Source: JAJDTT01 sp965116695
GTDB taxonomy: Bacteria > Acidobacteriota > UBA6911 > RPQK01 > JAJDTT01
NCBI GenBank assembly: GCA_965116695.1
Contig: OZ220706.1
Location: 1,054,001-1,118,000 of the forward strand
Direction: 5' to 3'
Length of the DNA stretch: 64,000 nucleotides
This document shows positions 17,269 through 26,875 of the stretch, in pieces (position 1 is the stretch's first letter; each line of letters opens with the position of its first letter). The position numbers were made by a program, and so were the translations under genes. Below the pieces are notes generated by a model that did not search any database, was not told the origin of the DNA, and saw only the letters and a program-made list of their open reading frames with translations.

Positions 17269-18771
17269 TCAGTTGATTTGGAAGGAATATAGACGGGTTC
17301 GGCTCAGAATGAACTTCAGACGAACGGGCTGGTCTCGAAGTTCCCGAAGACCGTCCTTTCCCTCCCACGAAACCTTGGAATAGACCCCCTCTGCCGGGGC
17401 CAGACTGGAAGCATCGGCTTCGTACCCGGGAATTGGAATGCCCGCCACGTCCTGGACCTCGATCTTCAAATAACCTTCCTGGTTGGGGCTGTCGTTGAAG
17501 GTCACCTCTCCCGGCGCCTCCGACGCGTCTCCTTCCCGCCGGAGTAGGCGGGCGTTCACTTGCAGCGTGCTCCCCGAGAACTGCACCGGCCGGGTCAGGA
17601 CCGAGCCTTCGGCGGTGGCGTCGAGGGCAACGAAGCCATCCTGCCGCAAGCGGGCCAATCCGATCTCTCCCGTGTGGTCCTCCGACGGGGCGTTGTGGAG
17701 GTTGTCGAACCCGGAGTAGTAGATCCAGATCATCCCGTCCTTGACCACGGGAGCCGTGATGGGCCAGATCATCCCGCTGTCGAAACTCTTGCCCGAGTAC
17801 TCGTTCCTCTGGTAGCCGAGGTAGATCAGCGGTCGACGATACACACTGCGTTGCCACTCGATACCGTCCCGGCTGGAGACCAGTTGGACGTCCATGGTCT
17901 GGATGTGGGTGTGGAAGACCCAGAGCAGACCCAGGGTCTGGCTGCCGTAGGGGAAGGCCGACAACCCGTAGAACTCGGTTCCGGGGCGATCATGGGCATC
18001 CGGCTCCAGCACCAGGCGATCATCGGTCCAATGAATAAAGTCGTCGCTGACCAGCCGTGACACCTTCCTGGGACCTCCGGGATTGGTCTTGTGATAGAGC
18101 CAGTACTGCCGGGAGACGGGGTCCCTCATCACGGCGAAGGTGTCTCCCGTGGCCCAGCAGGGAACCACCGGGTTTTTTTCGTAGTCGGTCCAGCGGATGC
18201 CGTCGGGTGAGAAGGCGGCCCAGATGCCGCACCGTTCCCGGTCCCTGGTCTGCCAGTACCCCATCTTGTAGCGGCGGGCGGGGTCCGGATCCTCCGGGTC
18301 CAGGATCACCGAATGGTTCCAATTGTTCCAACGCAGGACGATGTTGTTGGCCTTGGAGCCGCGGAATTCCAGGTGATTCAACTCCGGCTTCTCCCACCGG
18401 ATCCCGTCCTCGGAGGTGGCGTAACAGACGAATTGATCGATGTCGGCTTCTCCGGTTCGCGGCAGCGTGTTGTACCACATCTCGAAAATTTGCTTTTCCG
18501 GAGAGTAGATAACACTTCCCGGTTGAAGTATCAGGTAACCTTCCCAGGGACGGTCCGACCGGATCAGGGGGTTGCCGGCCACCTTTCCGCCCCGTCCCAG
18601 ACTCCGCCAGACCCGGTCCATCCGCTCGATGAGCAGGTCATCCACGAACAGTTGGACACGCTCGTCCAGCCGAATGGGAGGATCCGCCACGGGACCCGGA
18701 GCGCAGGAGACTCCCGCCAACAGGACACCGCCAAGGACAAACGCCAAGCAGAAGCTGGATCTCATTCTCAT
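17269..18771 (-). CDS. Five-bladed beta-propeller lipoprotein (GH32/GH43-like)
   Basis: A 500-residue protein when started at the ATG at 18771, which has a GGGAG site about 7 bases upstream; an ATG 16 codons earlier is also in frame. The signal region RSSFCLAFVLGGVLLAGVSC ends in a cysteine likely to be lipidated. Blades carry YATSEDGIRWEKP, FSPDGIRWTDYEKN and VSSRDGIEWQRS. The C-terminal domain ends RLKFILSRTRLYSFQIN. It is paralogous to the protein at 1.0-2.6 kb. First gene of the sulfatase operon, so a role in binding or cleaving a sulfated glycan is inferred. Confidence 0.8.
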   Translation of the reverse strand: MRMRSSFCLAFVLGGVLLAGVSCAPGPVADPPIRLDERVQLFVDDLLIERMDRVWRSLGRGGKVAGNPLIRSDRPWEGYLILQPGSVIYSPEKQIFEMWYNTLPRTGEADIDQFVCYATSEDGIRWEKPELNHLEFRGSKANNIVLRWNNWNHSVILDPEDPDPARRYKMGYWQTRDRERCGIWAAFSPDGIRWTDYEKNPVVPCWATGDTFAVMRDPVSRQYWLYHKTNPGGPRKVSRLVSDDFIHWTDDRLVLEPDAHDRPGTEFYGLSAFPYGSQTLGLLWVFHTHIQTMDVQLVSSRDGIEWQRSVYRRPLIYLGYQRNEYSGKSFDSGMIWPITAPVVKDGMIWIYYSGFDNLHNAPSEDHTGEIGLARLRQDGFVALDATAEGSVLTRPVQFSGSTLQVNARLLRREGDASEAPGEVTFNDSPNQEGYLKIEVQDVAGIPIPGYEADASSLAPAEGVYSKVSWEGKDGLRELRDQPVRLKFILSRTRLYSFQIN

Positions 18772-18819
18772 GCCTTCACTCCCGGCGGGGATCATAGCAC
18801 GCGCGTGGAGAGGCGACAT

Positions 18820-18985
18820 GGACCGGCGACTTTCCTGTCGCCGGGATCGGCGTCTGGAGCGGCGTCTTTCAGGCGCCGACCCGGGGGGATTAGGGGGGAC
18901 GGCAGTCCCCCTTTACCCTTCCCCCCCTCTGCCGGTCCCCACCACCCAATCGCCCAACAGCAATGAAGACCGGGTCACCGGAAAG
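18820..18985. repeat. Dispersed hairpin repeat, family 2, copy 1
   Basis: The gap between two divergent genes holds 23-24 base hairpin units (18820-18843 and 18856-18878, form GGAGCGGCGTCTTTCAGGCG plus CCG), then a G-run and the stem-loop GGGGGACGGCAGTCCCCC, and near 18981 the shared tail motif GGAAAGTCCCC. The same arrangement occurs at 26876-27075. The upstream candidate ATG of the DUF1501 gene (18963) lies inside this element. Confidence 0.7.
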
Positions 18986-19034
18986 TCCCCCTCCCGCCAT
19001 TAACCACGGACTGCTAAACTTGAGATCCGAATCC

Positions 19035-20387
19035 ATGCTTCGTCTCGACGGCCCCACATCGCCCCATCTCTGCCAGGCAGTCCACCGCAGGGACTTCCTT
19101 CACGCCGGTTCTCTGGCGTTTTTTGGACTCACCCTCCCCGGCTTCCTGGAGCTCAAGGCCGCGGGCCGGACCACCTCCGACAAGGACGTGAACTGCATCC
19201 TCCTCTTCCTGGAGGGGGGCGCGCCCCAAATGGACACCTGGGACCCGAAGCCGGATGCACCGGCCGAGATTCGGGGACCTTACAAGCCGATTTCCACCAA
19301 TGTGGCCGGGGTTCGGATCACCGAGCTGTTTCCCCGCATGGCCCGCCACGCCGACAAGTTCGCGTTGATCCGCTCCTGCTACCACACCAATCCGGCCCAT
19401 CCCCAGGCCAAGACCTGGATGCAAACCGGAAGGCCTCCGCTCCCCGGAATTCAGTATCCGCATCCCGGTTGCGTCGTCGACAAGCTGAAAGGCGCCCGGG
19501 GCGACCTGCCGGCGCACATCCTGCTCCCCTATCGTCCGGACAAGGGCCAGGGGCCCGGTTTCCTGGGCAAGACCCACGAACCCTTCGTCATCGACTCCGA
19601 CCCATCCGACCCTTCGTTTCAGGTCCGGGACCTCCGGCCGCCCGATTACGTCTCGGCGGTTCGAGCCCAAAGACGGATCTCTTTCCGCCGGCTCGTCGAC
19701 CGGAGCTTCCTCGATTTCGAAAAGAACTGCGCCGAGAGCCGGCTCCTGGACGCCAATTTCTCCCAGGCCTACCGGATCGTCTCCTCCCGCCAGGCCCGCC
19801 AGTCCTTCGACCTGACCGGCGAACCGGACCCGCTTCGGCAGAGCTATGGCATGAACCGATTCGGGCAGAGCTGCCTCCTGGCCCGCCGCCTCGTGGAGCG
19901 CGGCGTCCGTTTCGTGACCGTCAACATGTTCGACGATCTGGCCGGGTCCTGGGACATTCATGGCCAGTCCCCCTTCACCTCCCTGAGCGCCCTCGACACC
20001 CTGGGGCCCATGTTCGATGACGCCTTCTCCTCCCTGCTCGAAGACCTCCAGCAGCGGGGCCTTCTGGACCAGACTCTGGTGGTGGCCATGGGAGAGTTCG
20101 GCCGGTCCCCCAAGATCAATCCGGCGGGCGGACGGGATCATTGGCCGGCCTGCGGCACGCTCATCCTCGCCGGCGGAGGCGTCGCGGGGGGACAGGTCGT
20201 CGGTTCCTCCGACCGCACGGCCAGCGAACCCAGGGACCGTCCCGTCGAACCCTTGGAGATTCTCGCCAGCCTGTATCACGCCCTCGGCATCAGCCTTCAC
20301 ACCGAGCTGGACGGACCGGGCAACCGCCCCGTTCCCGTGGTGGAGATCGGCGTGGAACCGATCCGGGAGCTTTTCGGCACCGCATGA
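19035..20387 (+). CDS. DUF1501 domain-containing protein, Tat-exported
   Basis: A 450-residue protein when started at ATG 19035; an ATG at 18963 would fall in a repeat. The opening has a twin-arginine signal (HRRDFLHAGSLAFFGLTLPG). Family signatures are CILLFLEGGAPQMDTWDPKP, GVRITELFPRMARHADKFAL, SYGMNRFGQSCLLARRLVER and VVAMGEFGRSPKINPAGGRD. DUF1501 is related to the alkaline phosphatase/sulfatase superfamily and is nearly always encoded with DUF1549/DUF1553 cytochrome proteins, as here. The biochemical role is unknown. Its stop overlaps the next start (ATGA). Confidence 0.92.
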   Translation: MLRLDGPTSPHLCQAVHRRDFLHAGSLAFFGLTLPGFLELKAAGRTTSDKDVNCILLFLEGGAPQMDTWDPKPDAPAEIRGPYKPISTNVAGVRITELFPRMARHADKFALIRSCYHTNPAHPQAKTWMQTGRPPLPGIQYPHPGCVVDKLKGARGDLPAHILLPYRPDKGQGPGFLGKTHEPFVIDSDPSDPSFQVRDLRPPDYVSAVRAQRRISFRRLVDRSFLDFEKNCAESRLLDANFSQAYRIVSSRQARQSFDLTGEPDPLRQSYGMNRFGQSCLLARRLVERGVRFVTVNMFDDLAGSWDIHGQSPFTSLSALDTLGPMFDDAFSSLLEDLQQRGLLDQTLVVAMGEFGRSPKINPAGGRDHWPACGTLILAGGGVAGGQVVGSSDRTASEPRDRPVEPLEILASLYHALGISLHTELDGPGNRPVPVVEIGVEPIRELFGTA

Positions 20388-22849
20388 TCGCGACTCTCCT
20401 GCTGGCCGCGTCCACTCTCACGGTTTCCGGCGCCGGTTCACTGGCGCTGCTGCCGCCGGACATCACGCTTCAGGGACAGGACGCGGCACAGCGGCTCATC
20501 CTGATCCATCAGACGCCGCAACGCGGCTCCGAGGCCGACCTGACTCCGGAAGCGACTTTCACCTCTTCGTCTCCCGGCGTCGCCCGGGTGGACCCTCAAG
20601 GGGTGGTGCGGGCCGTGGGCAACGGAGAGACCCGAATCACCGCCCGGCTGCCCGACGGCCGCCAGACCTCCGTCCGCATCCGGGTGAAATCAGCCCGCCA
20701 ACCGCCGCGCCGGGACTTTCGCAACCAGGTCCGCTCGGTCATGACCAAGTCGGGTTGCAATTCGGGACCCTGCCATGGCGCCGGTGCGGGACAGAACTTT
20801 TTCAAGCTCTCGTTGCGAGGCTATTCCCTGCAGGAGGACTTCCGGGCCCTGACCCGGGAGGCCGGGGGCCGCAGGATCTCCCGCCAGGAGCCGTCCCGGA
20901 GCCTGATCCTGCTCAAGCCCACCCTGGCCGTCTCCCACGGCGGAGGAAAACTGCTGGAAACGGACTCCCTCGACTACCGAATCATGGCCGACTGGATTGC
21001 GGGCGGAGCCAAGGGTCCCGAGCCCGGCGATCCCAAGATCGAGCGGCTGGAGGTCTACCCTTCACGGGCGATGCTGCGGCCCGGCGTCCGGCACCGGCTG
21101 GTGGTCCGGGCGTTCTATTCGGACGGACGGACCGAGGACGTCACCCGCTGGGGCAAGTACGCCAGCAGCGACGCCTCCGTGGCCAGGGTCGGGCAGGACG
21201 GAATGCTGGAGACCTCGGGTCACGGCGAGGCCACCCTCTCGGTGTGGTACCTGGACCGGATCGCCGCGGCGAGAGTTGCCGTTCCCTTTCCCGGGCCGCT
21301 TCCGGCGGAGGTCTTCCGCAAGGCCGGCCGTCACAATTTCATCGACGACCTGGTCCTGGAGAAGCTGCAACAGATGCGGATTCCCCCGTCGCACCTCTGC
21401 ACCGATTCGGAGTTTCTCCGGCGGGCGTACCTGGACGCGGCGGGAATCCTGCCCAGCGGCGAAGAAGCGAAACGGTTCGCCGCCGATCCGGACCCCGGAA
21501 AACGAAGCCGCCTCGTGGACGCGCTGCTGGAACGGTCCGAATTCGTGGACCTCTGGGCCTACAAGTGGTCCGACCTGCTTCTGGTCTCCAGTTCCAAGCT
21601 CACGCCGGCCGCGACCCGCACCTTCCATGGTTGGATTCGTCAGGCGGTCGCCGAGAACAGGCCCTGGGACCGCTTCGTCCGGGAGATCATCACCGCCTCC
21701 GGAAGCAATCTGACCAACGGCGCCGCCAATTTCTATCTGCTTCACGACGAGGCCACCGCACTGGCGGAGAACATGACCCTCACCTTCATGGGAATCTCCA
21801 TCAACTGCGCCCGTTGCCACAACCACCCGTTGGACAAGTGGACCCAGGACGACTACTACCACCTCTCCAGCTTCTTCTCCCGAGTCGGCCGCAAGAACGA
21901 CGTGGGCTACGGGTTCGCCGACAATCCCAACTCGTTGAAGGAGACCACCATATTCACCGCCGGCCGCGGCGAGGTGATCCATCCACTCTTGGGCCGGCCC
22001 CTGCCTCCCCGCCCTCTGGAGTCGGCGGAGACCATCAGCGACCGGCCGGGGAGAGACCGGCGCCTCCCTCTCGCCCGGTGGCTCACATCGGGCGAGAATC
22101 GCTACTTCGTCCGTGCGGTCGTGAACCGCGTCTGGCATCACTTCATGGGCCGGGGCCTCGTCCATCCCGCCGACGACATGCGGGAAACCAACGTGGCTTC
22201 CAATCCGCGCCTCCTGGAAGCCCTGGGGCGCGAGCTGGTGCGGAGCGGATTCGATCTCAAATCCCTGATCCGAACCATAATGAACTCGGCCGCCTACCAG
22301 AGGAGCTCCCGGCCCCAAGGCAACAGCCACGACCGGAAGTATCACTCCCACTATCTGGTCCGGAGACTCCCCGCCGAGGTCCTGCTGGACGTGGTGTCCC
22401 AGGTTCTGGGAGTGCCCGAGAGCTTCGCCGGACATCCTGAGGGGGTGCGGGCCCTGCAACTGCCCGACTCTCGCGTGAAGTCCTATGCCTTGACCCTTTT
22501 CGGACGGCCCGCCAGAGAAATCAACGCCTACTCGGAGCGGGTCCGGAGCTCCACGGTTCCCCAGGTCCTGCACCTCCTCAACGGGGAGCTCCTGAGCGCC
22601 AAGCTCCGCTCCCCGGAAGGAAACCTCCAGCGGATGCTCGACCAGGGGCTCACGGATCGGGAGATCGTCCGCGGGATCTTCTGGAGCTCGCTTTCCCGGC
22701 CGCCGTCCCCGGCTGAGGAGGCGGAGGTGCTGGAAATATTCGGCCCGGAGGGAGGCCCGGCCTCCTCCCGGGATCGGAACCGCCGGGAACTCCTGGAAGA
22801 TTTCTGGGCGGGCCTGATGATGAGCAAGGAGTTCCTCTTCAACCACTGA
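20384..22849 (+). CDS. Ig-like/DUF1549/DUF1553 protein with c-type heme motifs
   Basis: An 821-residue protein whose ATG overlaps the DUF1501 stop. After a signal peptide come a BIG2-like domain (about 45-105), a CNSGPCHG motif (CX4CH type) in a cytochrome-like region, a second Ig-like domain (about 220-300), DUF1549 with CARCHNHPLDKW (CXXCH), and DUF1553 with RAVVNRVWHHFMGRGLVHP. The family is a hallmark of Planctomycetota and some Acidobacteria. It is thought to be periplasmic and possibly redox-active, but no activity is established. Coupling to DUF1501 upstream and the PPC-domain protein downstream indicates one complex or pathway. Confidence 0.92.
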   Translation: MIATLLLAASTLTVSGAGSLALLPPDITLQGQDAAQRLILIHQTPQRGSEADLTPEATFTSSSPGVARVDPQGVVRAVGNGETRITARLPDGRQTSVRIRVKSARQPPRRDFRNQVRSVMTKSGCNSGPCHGAGAGQNFFKLSLRGYSLQEDFRALTREAGGRRISRQEPSRSLILLKPTLAVSHGGGKLLETDSLDYRIMADWIAGGAKGPEPGDPKIERLEVYPSRAMLRPGVRHRLVVRAFYSDGRTEDVTRWGKYASSDASVARVGQDGMLETSGHGEATLSVWYLDRIAAARVAVPFPGPLPAEVFRKAGRHNFIDDLVLEKLQQMRIPPSHLCTDSEFLRRAYLDAAGILPSGEEAKRFAADPDPGKRSRLVDALLERSEFVDLWAYKWSDLLLVSSSKLTPAATRTFHGWIRQAVAENRPWDRFVREIITASGSNLTNGAANFYLLHDEATALAENMTLTFMGISINCARCHNHPLDKWTQDDYYHLSSFFSRVGRKNDVGYGFADNPNSLKETTIFTAGRGEVIHPLLGRPLPPRPLESAETISDRPGRDRRLPLARWLTSGENRYFVRAVVNRVWHHFMGRGLVHPADDMRETNVASNPRLLEALGRELVRSGFDLKSLIRTIMNSAAYQRSSRPQGNSHDRKYHSHYLVRRLPAEVLLDVVSQVLGVPESFAGHPEGVRALQLPDSRVKSYALTLFGRPAREINAYSERVRSSTVPQVLHLLNGELLSAKLRSPEGNLQRMLDQGLTDREIVRGIFWSSLSRPPSPAEEAEVLEIFGPEGGPASSRDRNRRELLEDFWAGLMMSKEFLFNH

Positions 22850-25239
22850 TGCGCGCCCAACCCGGAACTCTGATTCTCACCATTCTCGGCACTCTTTCCT
22901 GGGGCTTGGCCACGACCTACTACCCTTTGGCGCCGGTGGTCTACTTGGCCGACCCCACCGGAGCCCGGGCCGGATCCACAGTTCAAGTGATTTTAGAGGG
23001 AATACATCTCAAAGATTCGGAAAATATAGTTTTTAACTCCTCGGACCTGACGGGGCGCATCCTTGAGGGATGGGACGGTCCCAACGGCCGCTTCCAGACC
23101 CCGCTGGAGCGGTTGCGCCTGGAAGTCGAAGTTGACGAGGATACTCCCGCCGCAATCTACGGATTCCGAGTCAAGACCCGGCACGGAGCCGGGAACTGGA
23201 TTCCTTTCGCTGTCGGGCGGTTCCCCGAAATCCGCGAGTCCGACGGCAACCACACCCTTGCCGGAGCCCAACCCGTCACCCTTCCGGTGACGGTGAACGG
23301 ACGGATCGCCGAGGGAGGAGAAGAAGATTATTTCCAGGTGGAAGGGCGCCGGGGTGAGGAACTGGTGCTCCAACTGCAAGCCCACCCCTTGGGGTCCCGG
23401 ATGGACGCGGCTCTCACGCTTTGGGGACCCGGAGGACGCGTCCTGGCCAGCAGCAACAACGCCACTCCACGAAGCCTCGACGCCATGCTGGGATGGCGTC
23501 TGCCCCGGTCAGGGCGCTACACCGTCCGGGTCACCGATTTCGCCGGCGGAGGCGGCTCGCGACACTTCTACCGCCTGACCATGGGCGCAGTTCCCTATGT
23601 GACGCATCTGTTTCCCACGGGCGTGCGCCGGGGTGAAGAGGTGGAAGCGCGGCTGGAAGGCTTCAATCTGGGAGGTCGGACCAGGGTTCGGCTCCGCGGG
23701 GATCGGCCACCCCGGGAGGACGGCTTTCGGGATCTGACCATCCGCACGGCCCGCGGTCCGTCCCTCAATCCCGTCCGCGTCGCCGTGGGGAACCATGACG
23801 AGACCCTGGAGTCGGAAGAGAACGATGCCCCTGAGACGGCCCAGCCGGTCTCCGTTCCCATCACCGTCAACGGCCGGATCGACTCGGCGCAGGACGTCGA
23901 CCTTTTCCGCTTTCCGGCTCGCCGGGGGCGGCCTCTGGCCTTGGAGGTCGCGGCTCAACGGCTCGATTCCCCGCTGGATTCCCAGATCGAAATCCTGGAC
24001 CTCCAGGGACGTTCCCTGCCCCGGGCCCGGCTCAGGACCGTCTTCGAAGGAAGCCACCTGGAGCCCCTGGCGTCCCGTTCCCTGCAATTGCAGCGGTTCG
24101 ACCTGGCCAGCGGAACGGCGTTCCGGGGAGGGGACTTCGTTCTCCTGAGCGAGCGTGAGCTGGTCCGCCTGGAAGAGGGGCTCCGCCACTCGGACGATTT
24201 CTCCCTGGCCCAGGGCCTCCTGGGGCAGCGGCTGGCCTGGTTGGGAACCAGTCCCCAGAACCATCCCAGGAACTACAACGCCCGAAAGGTGGAAATCCTC
24301 CCTCCCGAGGTTCCGGCCCCGGGAGATTCCTCCACCCTGACCCTCTTCTATCGAAACGACGACGGCGGTCCCGTCTACGGCAAGGACTCGTATCTTCTGT
24401 TCGACCCTCCGGCGGACGGAGAATACCTGCTTCGACTGCGGGACCTGAGCGGTTCGGGAGGACCCCGCCATACCTACCGTCTCACGGTCCGGCCCGCCAG
24501 ACCCGATTTCCGGCTCTACCTGGACGACGGCTTCATGCAGCAGCGGGACCTGAGGGGGGCTGGGGCCAGGAGCCCCAACGTCCCCCGGGGTGGGAGCGTT
24601 CCTCTGGTGGTGTCGGCGCTCCGGATCGACGGGTTCCGGGACGAAATCCGAATCGAGGCCCTGGATCTGCCGCCCGGCGTCGGGTCCGAGCCGGGCGTCA
24701 TTCGCCGGGACGAGTTCCAGACGACGCTCATCTTCACCGCGGACGCTTCAGCGCCTCCCGTACGGCCGAATCACAAGCTCAAGATCCAGGGGCGCGCCCG
24801 AATCGGAGGCGTGGAGAGAATCCACGCGGCGGTGGACCCGGACAGCGGGCTGAACCTGGTCTCCCTGGTCCCTCCTCCCGCTATCCGGCCTCGGGTCGAG
24901 CCGGAACACCTGGTCCTGAAGCGGGGATCACAGGGTCGGCTGCATGTCCGGATCGACTGTCCGGACGACTTCGCTCACGAGGTGGGGATCGAAGTGAAGA
25001 ATCGCCCACCCGGCCTGTTCGTCGACGGCCGGTCCACCAATGCGGGTCTGGTCATCAGCAAGGGAGAACACTCCCGCATCCTGAACATTCTGGCGGAGGA
25101 ATCGCTGGAGCCCATGACCGTTCCCATCTACGTCGTGACCCGGCACCGCAGCGAACGTACCGAGAAGATGCGTGGGTTGGGAATCCTGGAAGAGTCGGTC
25201 GACTACGCGTCCCACCCTGTCCTGGTGACCATCGAGTAG
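22849..25239 (+). CDS. Secreted protein with pre-peptidase C-terminal (PPC-like) domains
   Basis: A 796-residue exported protein whose start overlaps the previous stop by one base (TGATG). The N-terminal IPT/TIG-like segment (about 30-120) is followed by PPC-type domains, recognisable by TVNGRIAEGGEEDYFQVEGR and TVNGRIDSAQDVDLFRFPAR, and by YLLRLRDLSGSGGPRHTYRL. The C-terminal third has Ig-like strands. PPC domains are beta-sandwich binding modules in secreted proteins. It is the third gene of the DUF1501 operon and is presumably a surface partner of the other two. No enzymatic motif was seen. Confidence 0.82.
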   Translation: MRAQPGTLILTILGTLSWGLATTYYPLAPVVYLADPTGARAGSTVQVILEGIHLKDSENIVFNSSDLTGRILEGWDGPNGRFQTPLERLRLEVEVDEDTPAAIYGFRVKTRHGAGNWIPFAVGRFPEIRESDGNHTLAGAQPVTLPVTVNGRIAEGGEEDYFQVEGRRGEELVLQLQAHPLGSRMDAALTLWGPGGRVLASSNNATPRSLDAMLGWRLPRSGRYTVRVTDFAGGGGSRHFYRLTMGAVPYVTHLFPTGVRRGEEVEARLEGFNLGGRTRVRLRGDRPPREDGFRDLTIRTARGPSLNPVRVAVGNHDETLESEENDAPETAQPVSVPITVNGRIDSAQDVDLFRFPARRGRPLALEVAAQRLDSPLDSQIEILDLQGRSLPRARLRTVFEGSHLEPLASRSLQLQRFDLASGTAFRGGDFVLLSERELVRLEEGLRHSDDFSLAQGLLGQRLAWLGTSPQNHPRNYNARKVEILPPEVPAPGDSSTLTLFYRNDDGGPVYGKDSYLLFDPPADGEYLLRLRDLSGSGGPRHTYRLTVRPARPDFRLYLDDGFMQQRDLRGAGARSPNVPRGGSVPLVVSALRIDGFRDEIRIEALDLPPGVGSEPGVIRRDEFQTTLIFTADASAPPVRPNHKLKIQGRARIGGVERIHAAVDPDSGLNLVSLVPPPAIRPRVEPEHLVLKRGSQGRLHVRIDCPDDFAHEVGIEVKNRPPGLFVDGRSTNAGLVISKGEHSRILNILAEESLEPMTVPIYVVTRHRSERTEKMRGLGILEESVDYASHPVLVTIE

Positions 25240-25278
25240 GCCGGTTTCCTCTCCGCCGCAAGGAGGCGGCGGATCCAG

Positions 25279-26808
25279 CTACTGCGAAGCCGCCCGAATC
25301 GGGCCCCGGTGGCCGTACGCGCGCCGCAACTTACGGAGAGCGTAAGCCTCGATCTGCCGGATTCGCTCCCGCGTCAGGGAAAAAACGCGGCCGATCTGTT
25401 CCAGGGTATGCTCCCGGTCCTCTTCAATCCCGAACCTCAGGCGCAGCACCCGCTCCTCCCGGGAATCCAGGTTCTTGAGGATGCCTGAAGTCTCATCCGC
25501 CAAGCTCAGACGCAGGAATTCATCGGAGGGAGACTCGCTGCTGCAGTCCTCGAGGACATCCTGCAGCTTGCCCTCCTCGTCCCTACCGATCGGGGTTTCC
25601 AGGGACACCGGTCTTCGAGCGATCTCCAGGATGCTCTGGACCCGGTCCGCCGGTAGGCCCACGGCTCCGGCGAGCTCTTCCGTACTGGGCTTGCGGCCAT
25701 GGATCCGGGTCCACTCCCGCGCCGTTCGGACGGACTTGTAGACGACTTCGGAGATGTGGACGGGAAGTCGAATGGTTCTCCCTTTCTCGGAGATGGATCG
25801 TTGGATCGCCTGCCGGATCCACCAGTGGGCGTAAGTTGAGAACTTGAAGCCCAGGCGGTAGTTGAAGCGGTCGACGGCCTTCATCAGACCGATATTCCCC
25901 TCCTGGATCAGATCCAGAAAAGCCAGTCCGCGGCCCCGGTATTTCTTGGCCACGGACACGACCAGCCGCAGGTTCGACTGCACCAGCTCCTGCTTGGCAT
26001 CGGCGGCCCGGGCCTCCGCGTCGCAGATGCGGCCGAAGGTCCGGCGCGCCTGCTCCCGGGTCACGCAACGGGACTGCTCCCACTGCTCCAGTTCGTCGCA
26101 TAATTGCCGATATCTGGCCTGGTCCTCCACGGCGGGACTCCCCCGGAGCCTCTCGCTCGTTTTGACAAGATCCAGCATCGGTTCCAGAGTCGTCTTGAGC
26201 GACTTGACCAGGAGGTCTCGCGCTTCCTCCTTCAGTCCCAGCTTGCGAATCCGCCCGGCGATGGCGCGGCGGACGCGAGCCAATCCCAGCAGTTCCCGGA
26301 AGCCGGGATCGCCATCCCGCACGACCTGCCGCCACCGGCGCCAGAGCCGCCGGGCGCGTCGGTCCAAACGGGCGATGGTCCCCAGTTGGATCCGGAACCA
26401 CTCCCCGGCTTGGACCCCGGAGGTGGCCTTGGCATCCAGGCGGGCGATCTCCCGGATCCGCATCTCTCCGACCTGCAGCCGCGGTCCCCAGGAAAGAAGT
26501 TCTCCGACGGCAACCGGACAACGGTAGAGATTATCGGCGAGCCGCTCCCGTCCCTTCGCCAGCCGGCTGGCGATCTCGGTCTCCTGCTTGGCCGTCAGCA
26601 GGGGGATCGATCCCATCTCCTTGAGGTAGGCAAAGATCGTGTCGTCCCCGTGGCTTCCCCGGCCCGCGTCCGACCTCGGTCCCAGGACTTCGTCCCGATC
26701 CCATGGGTTCGAACCGGTATTCCCGCGCCAGACAGAACCCGCGCCTCCGTGGCCCGCTCCGTAACCGTCACGCTTCGACCCAAATCTCGATTTCATCATC
26801 TCGGTCAC
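25279..26808 (-). CDS. RNA polymerase sigma factor, RpoD/SigA family
   Basis: A 509-residue sigma-70. A Gly/Arg-rich N-terminus replaces region 1.1. Region 1.2 is at about 55-86 (TIFAYLKEMGSIPLLTAKQE), followed by a spacer of some 190 residues that is poorly conserved. Region 2 is at 275-352 (NLRLVVSVAKKYRGRGLAFL and FKFSTYAHWWIRQAIQRSIS), region 3 follows, and region 4 is at 447-497 with the helix-turn-helix ending LTRERIRQIEAYALRKLRR. This layout is that of a primary or group 2 sigma. Whether it is the housekeeping factor is not decided by sequence. It is monocistronic, convergent with the PPC gene; the repeat-filled gap lies upstream. Confidence 0.93.
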   Translation of the reverse strand: MTEMMKSRFGSKRDGYGAGHGGAGSVWRGNTGSNPWDRDEVLGPRSDAGRGSHGDDTIFAYLKEMGSIPLLTAKQETEIASRLAKGRERLADNLYRCPVAVGELLSWGPRLQVGEMRIREIARLDAKATSGVQAGEWFRIQLGTIARLDRRARRLWRRWRQVVRDGDPGFRELLGLARVRRAIAGRIRKLGLKEEARDLLVKSLKTTLEPMLDLVKTSERLRGSPAVEDQARYRQLCDELEQWEQSRCVTREQARRTFGRICDAEARAADAKQELVQSNLRLVVSVAKKYRGRGLAFLDLIQEGNIGLMKAVDRFNYRLGFKFSTYAHWWIRQAIQRSISEKGRTIRLPVHISEVVYKSVRTAREWTRIHGRKPSTEELAGAVGLPADRVQSILEIARRPVSLETPIGRDEEGKLQDVLEDCSSESPSDEFLRLSLADETSGILKNLDSREERVLRLRFGIEEDREHTLEQIGRVFSLTRERIRQIEAYALRKLRRAYGHRGPIRAASQ

Positions 26809-26875
26809 CTTCCTTGAGTGTCGTCCTGATTAGTAGACGGATTCTCTGCAAAAAAGGTTTCGTTTCGATGAAAAA

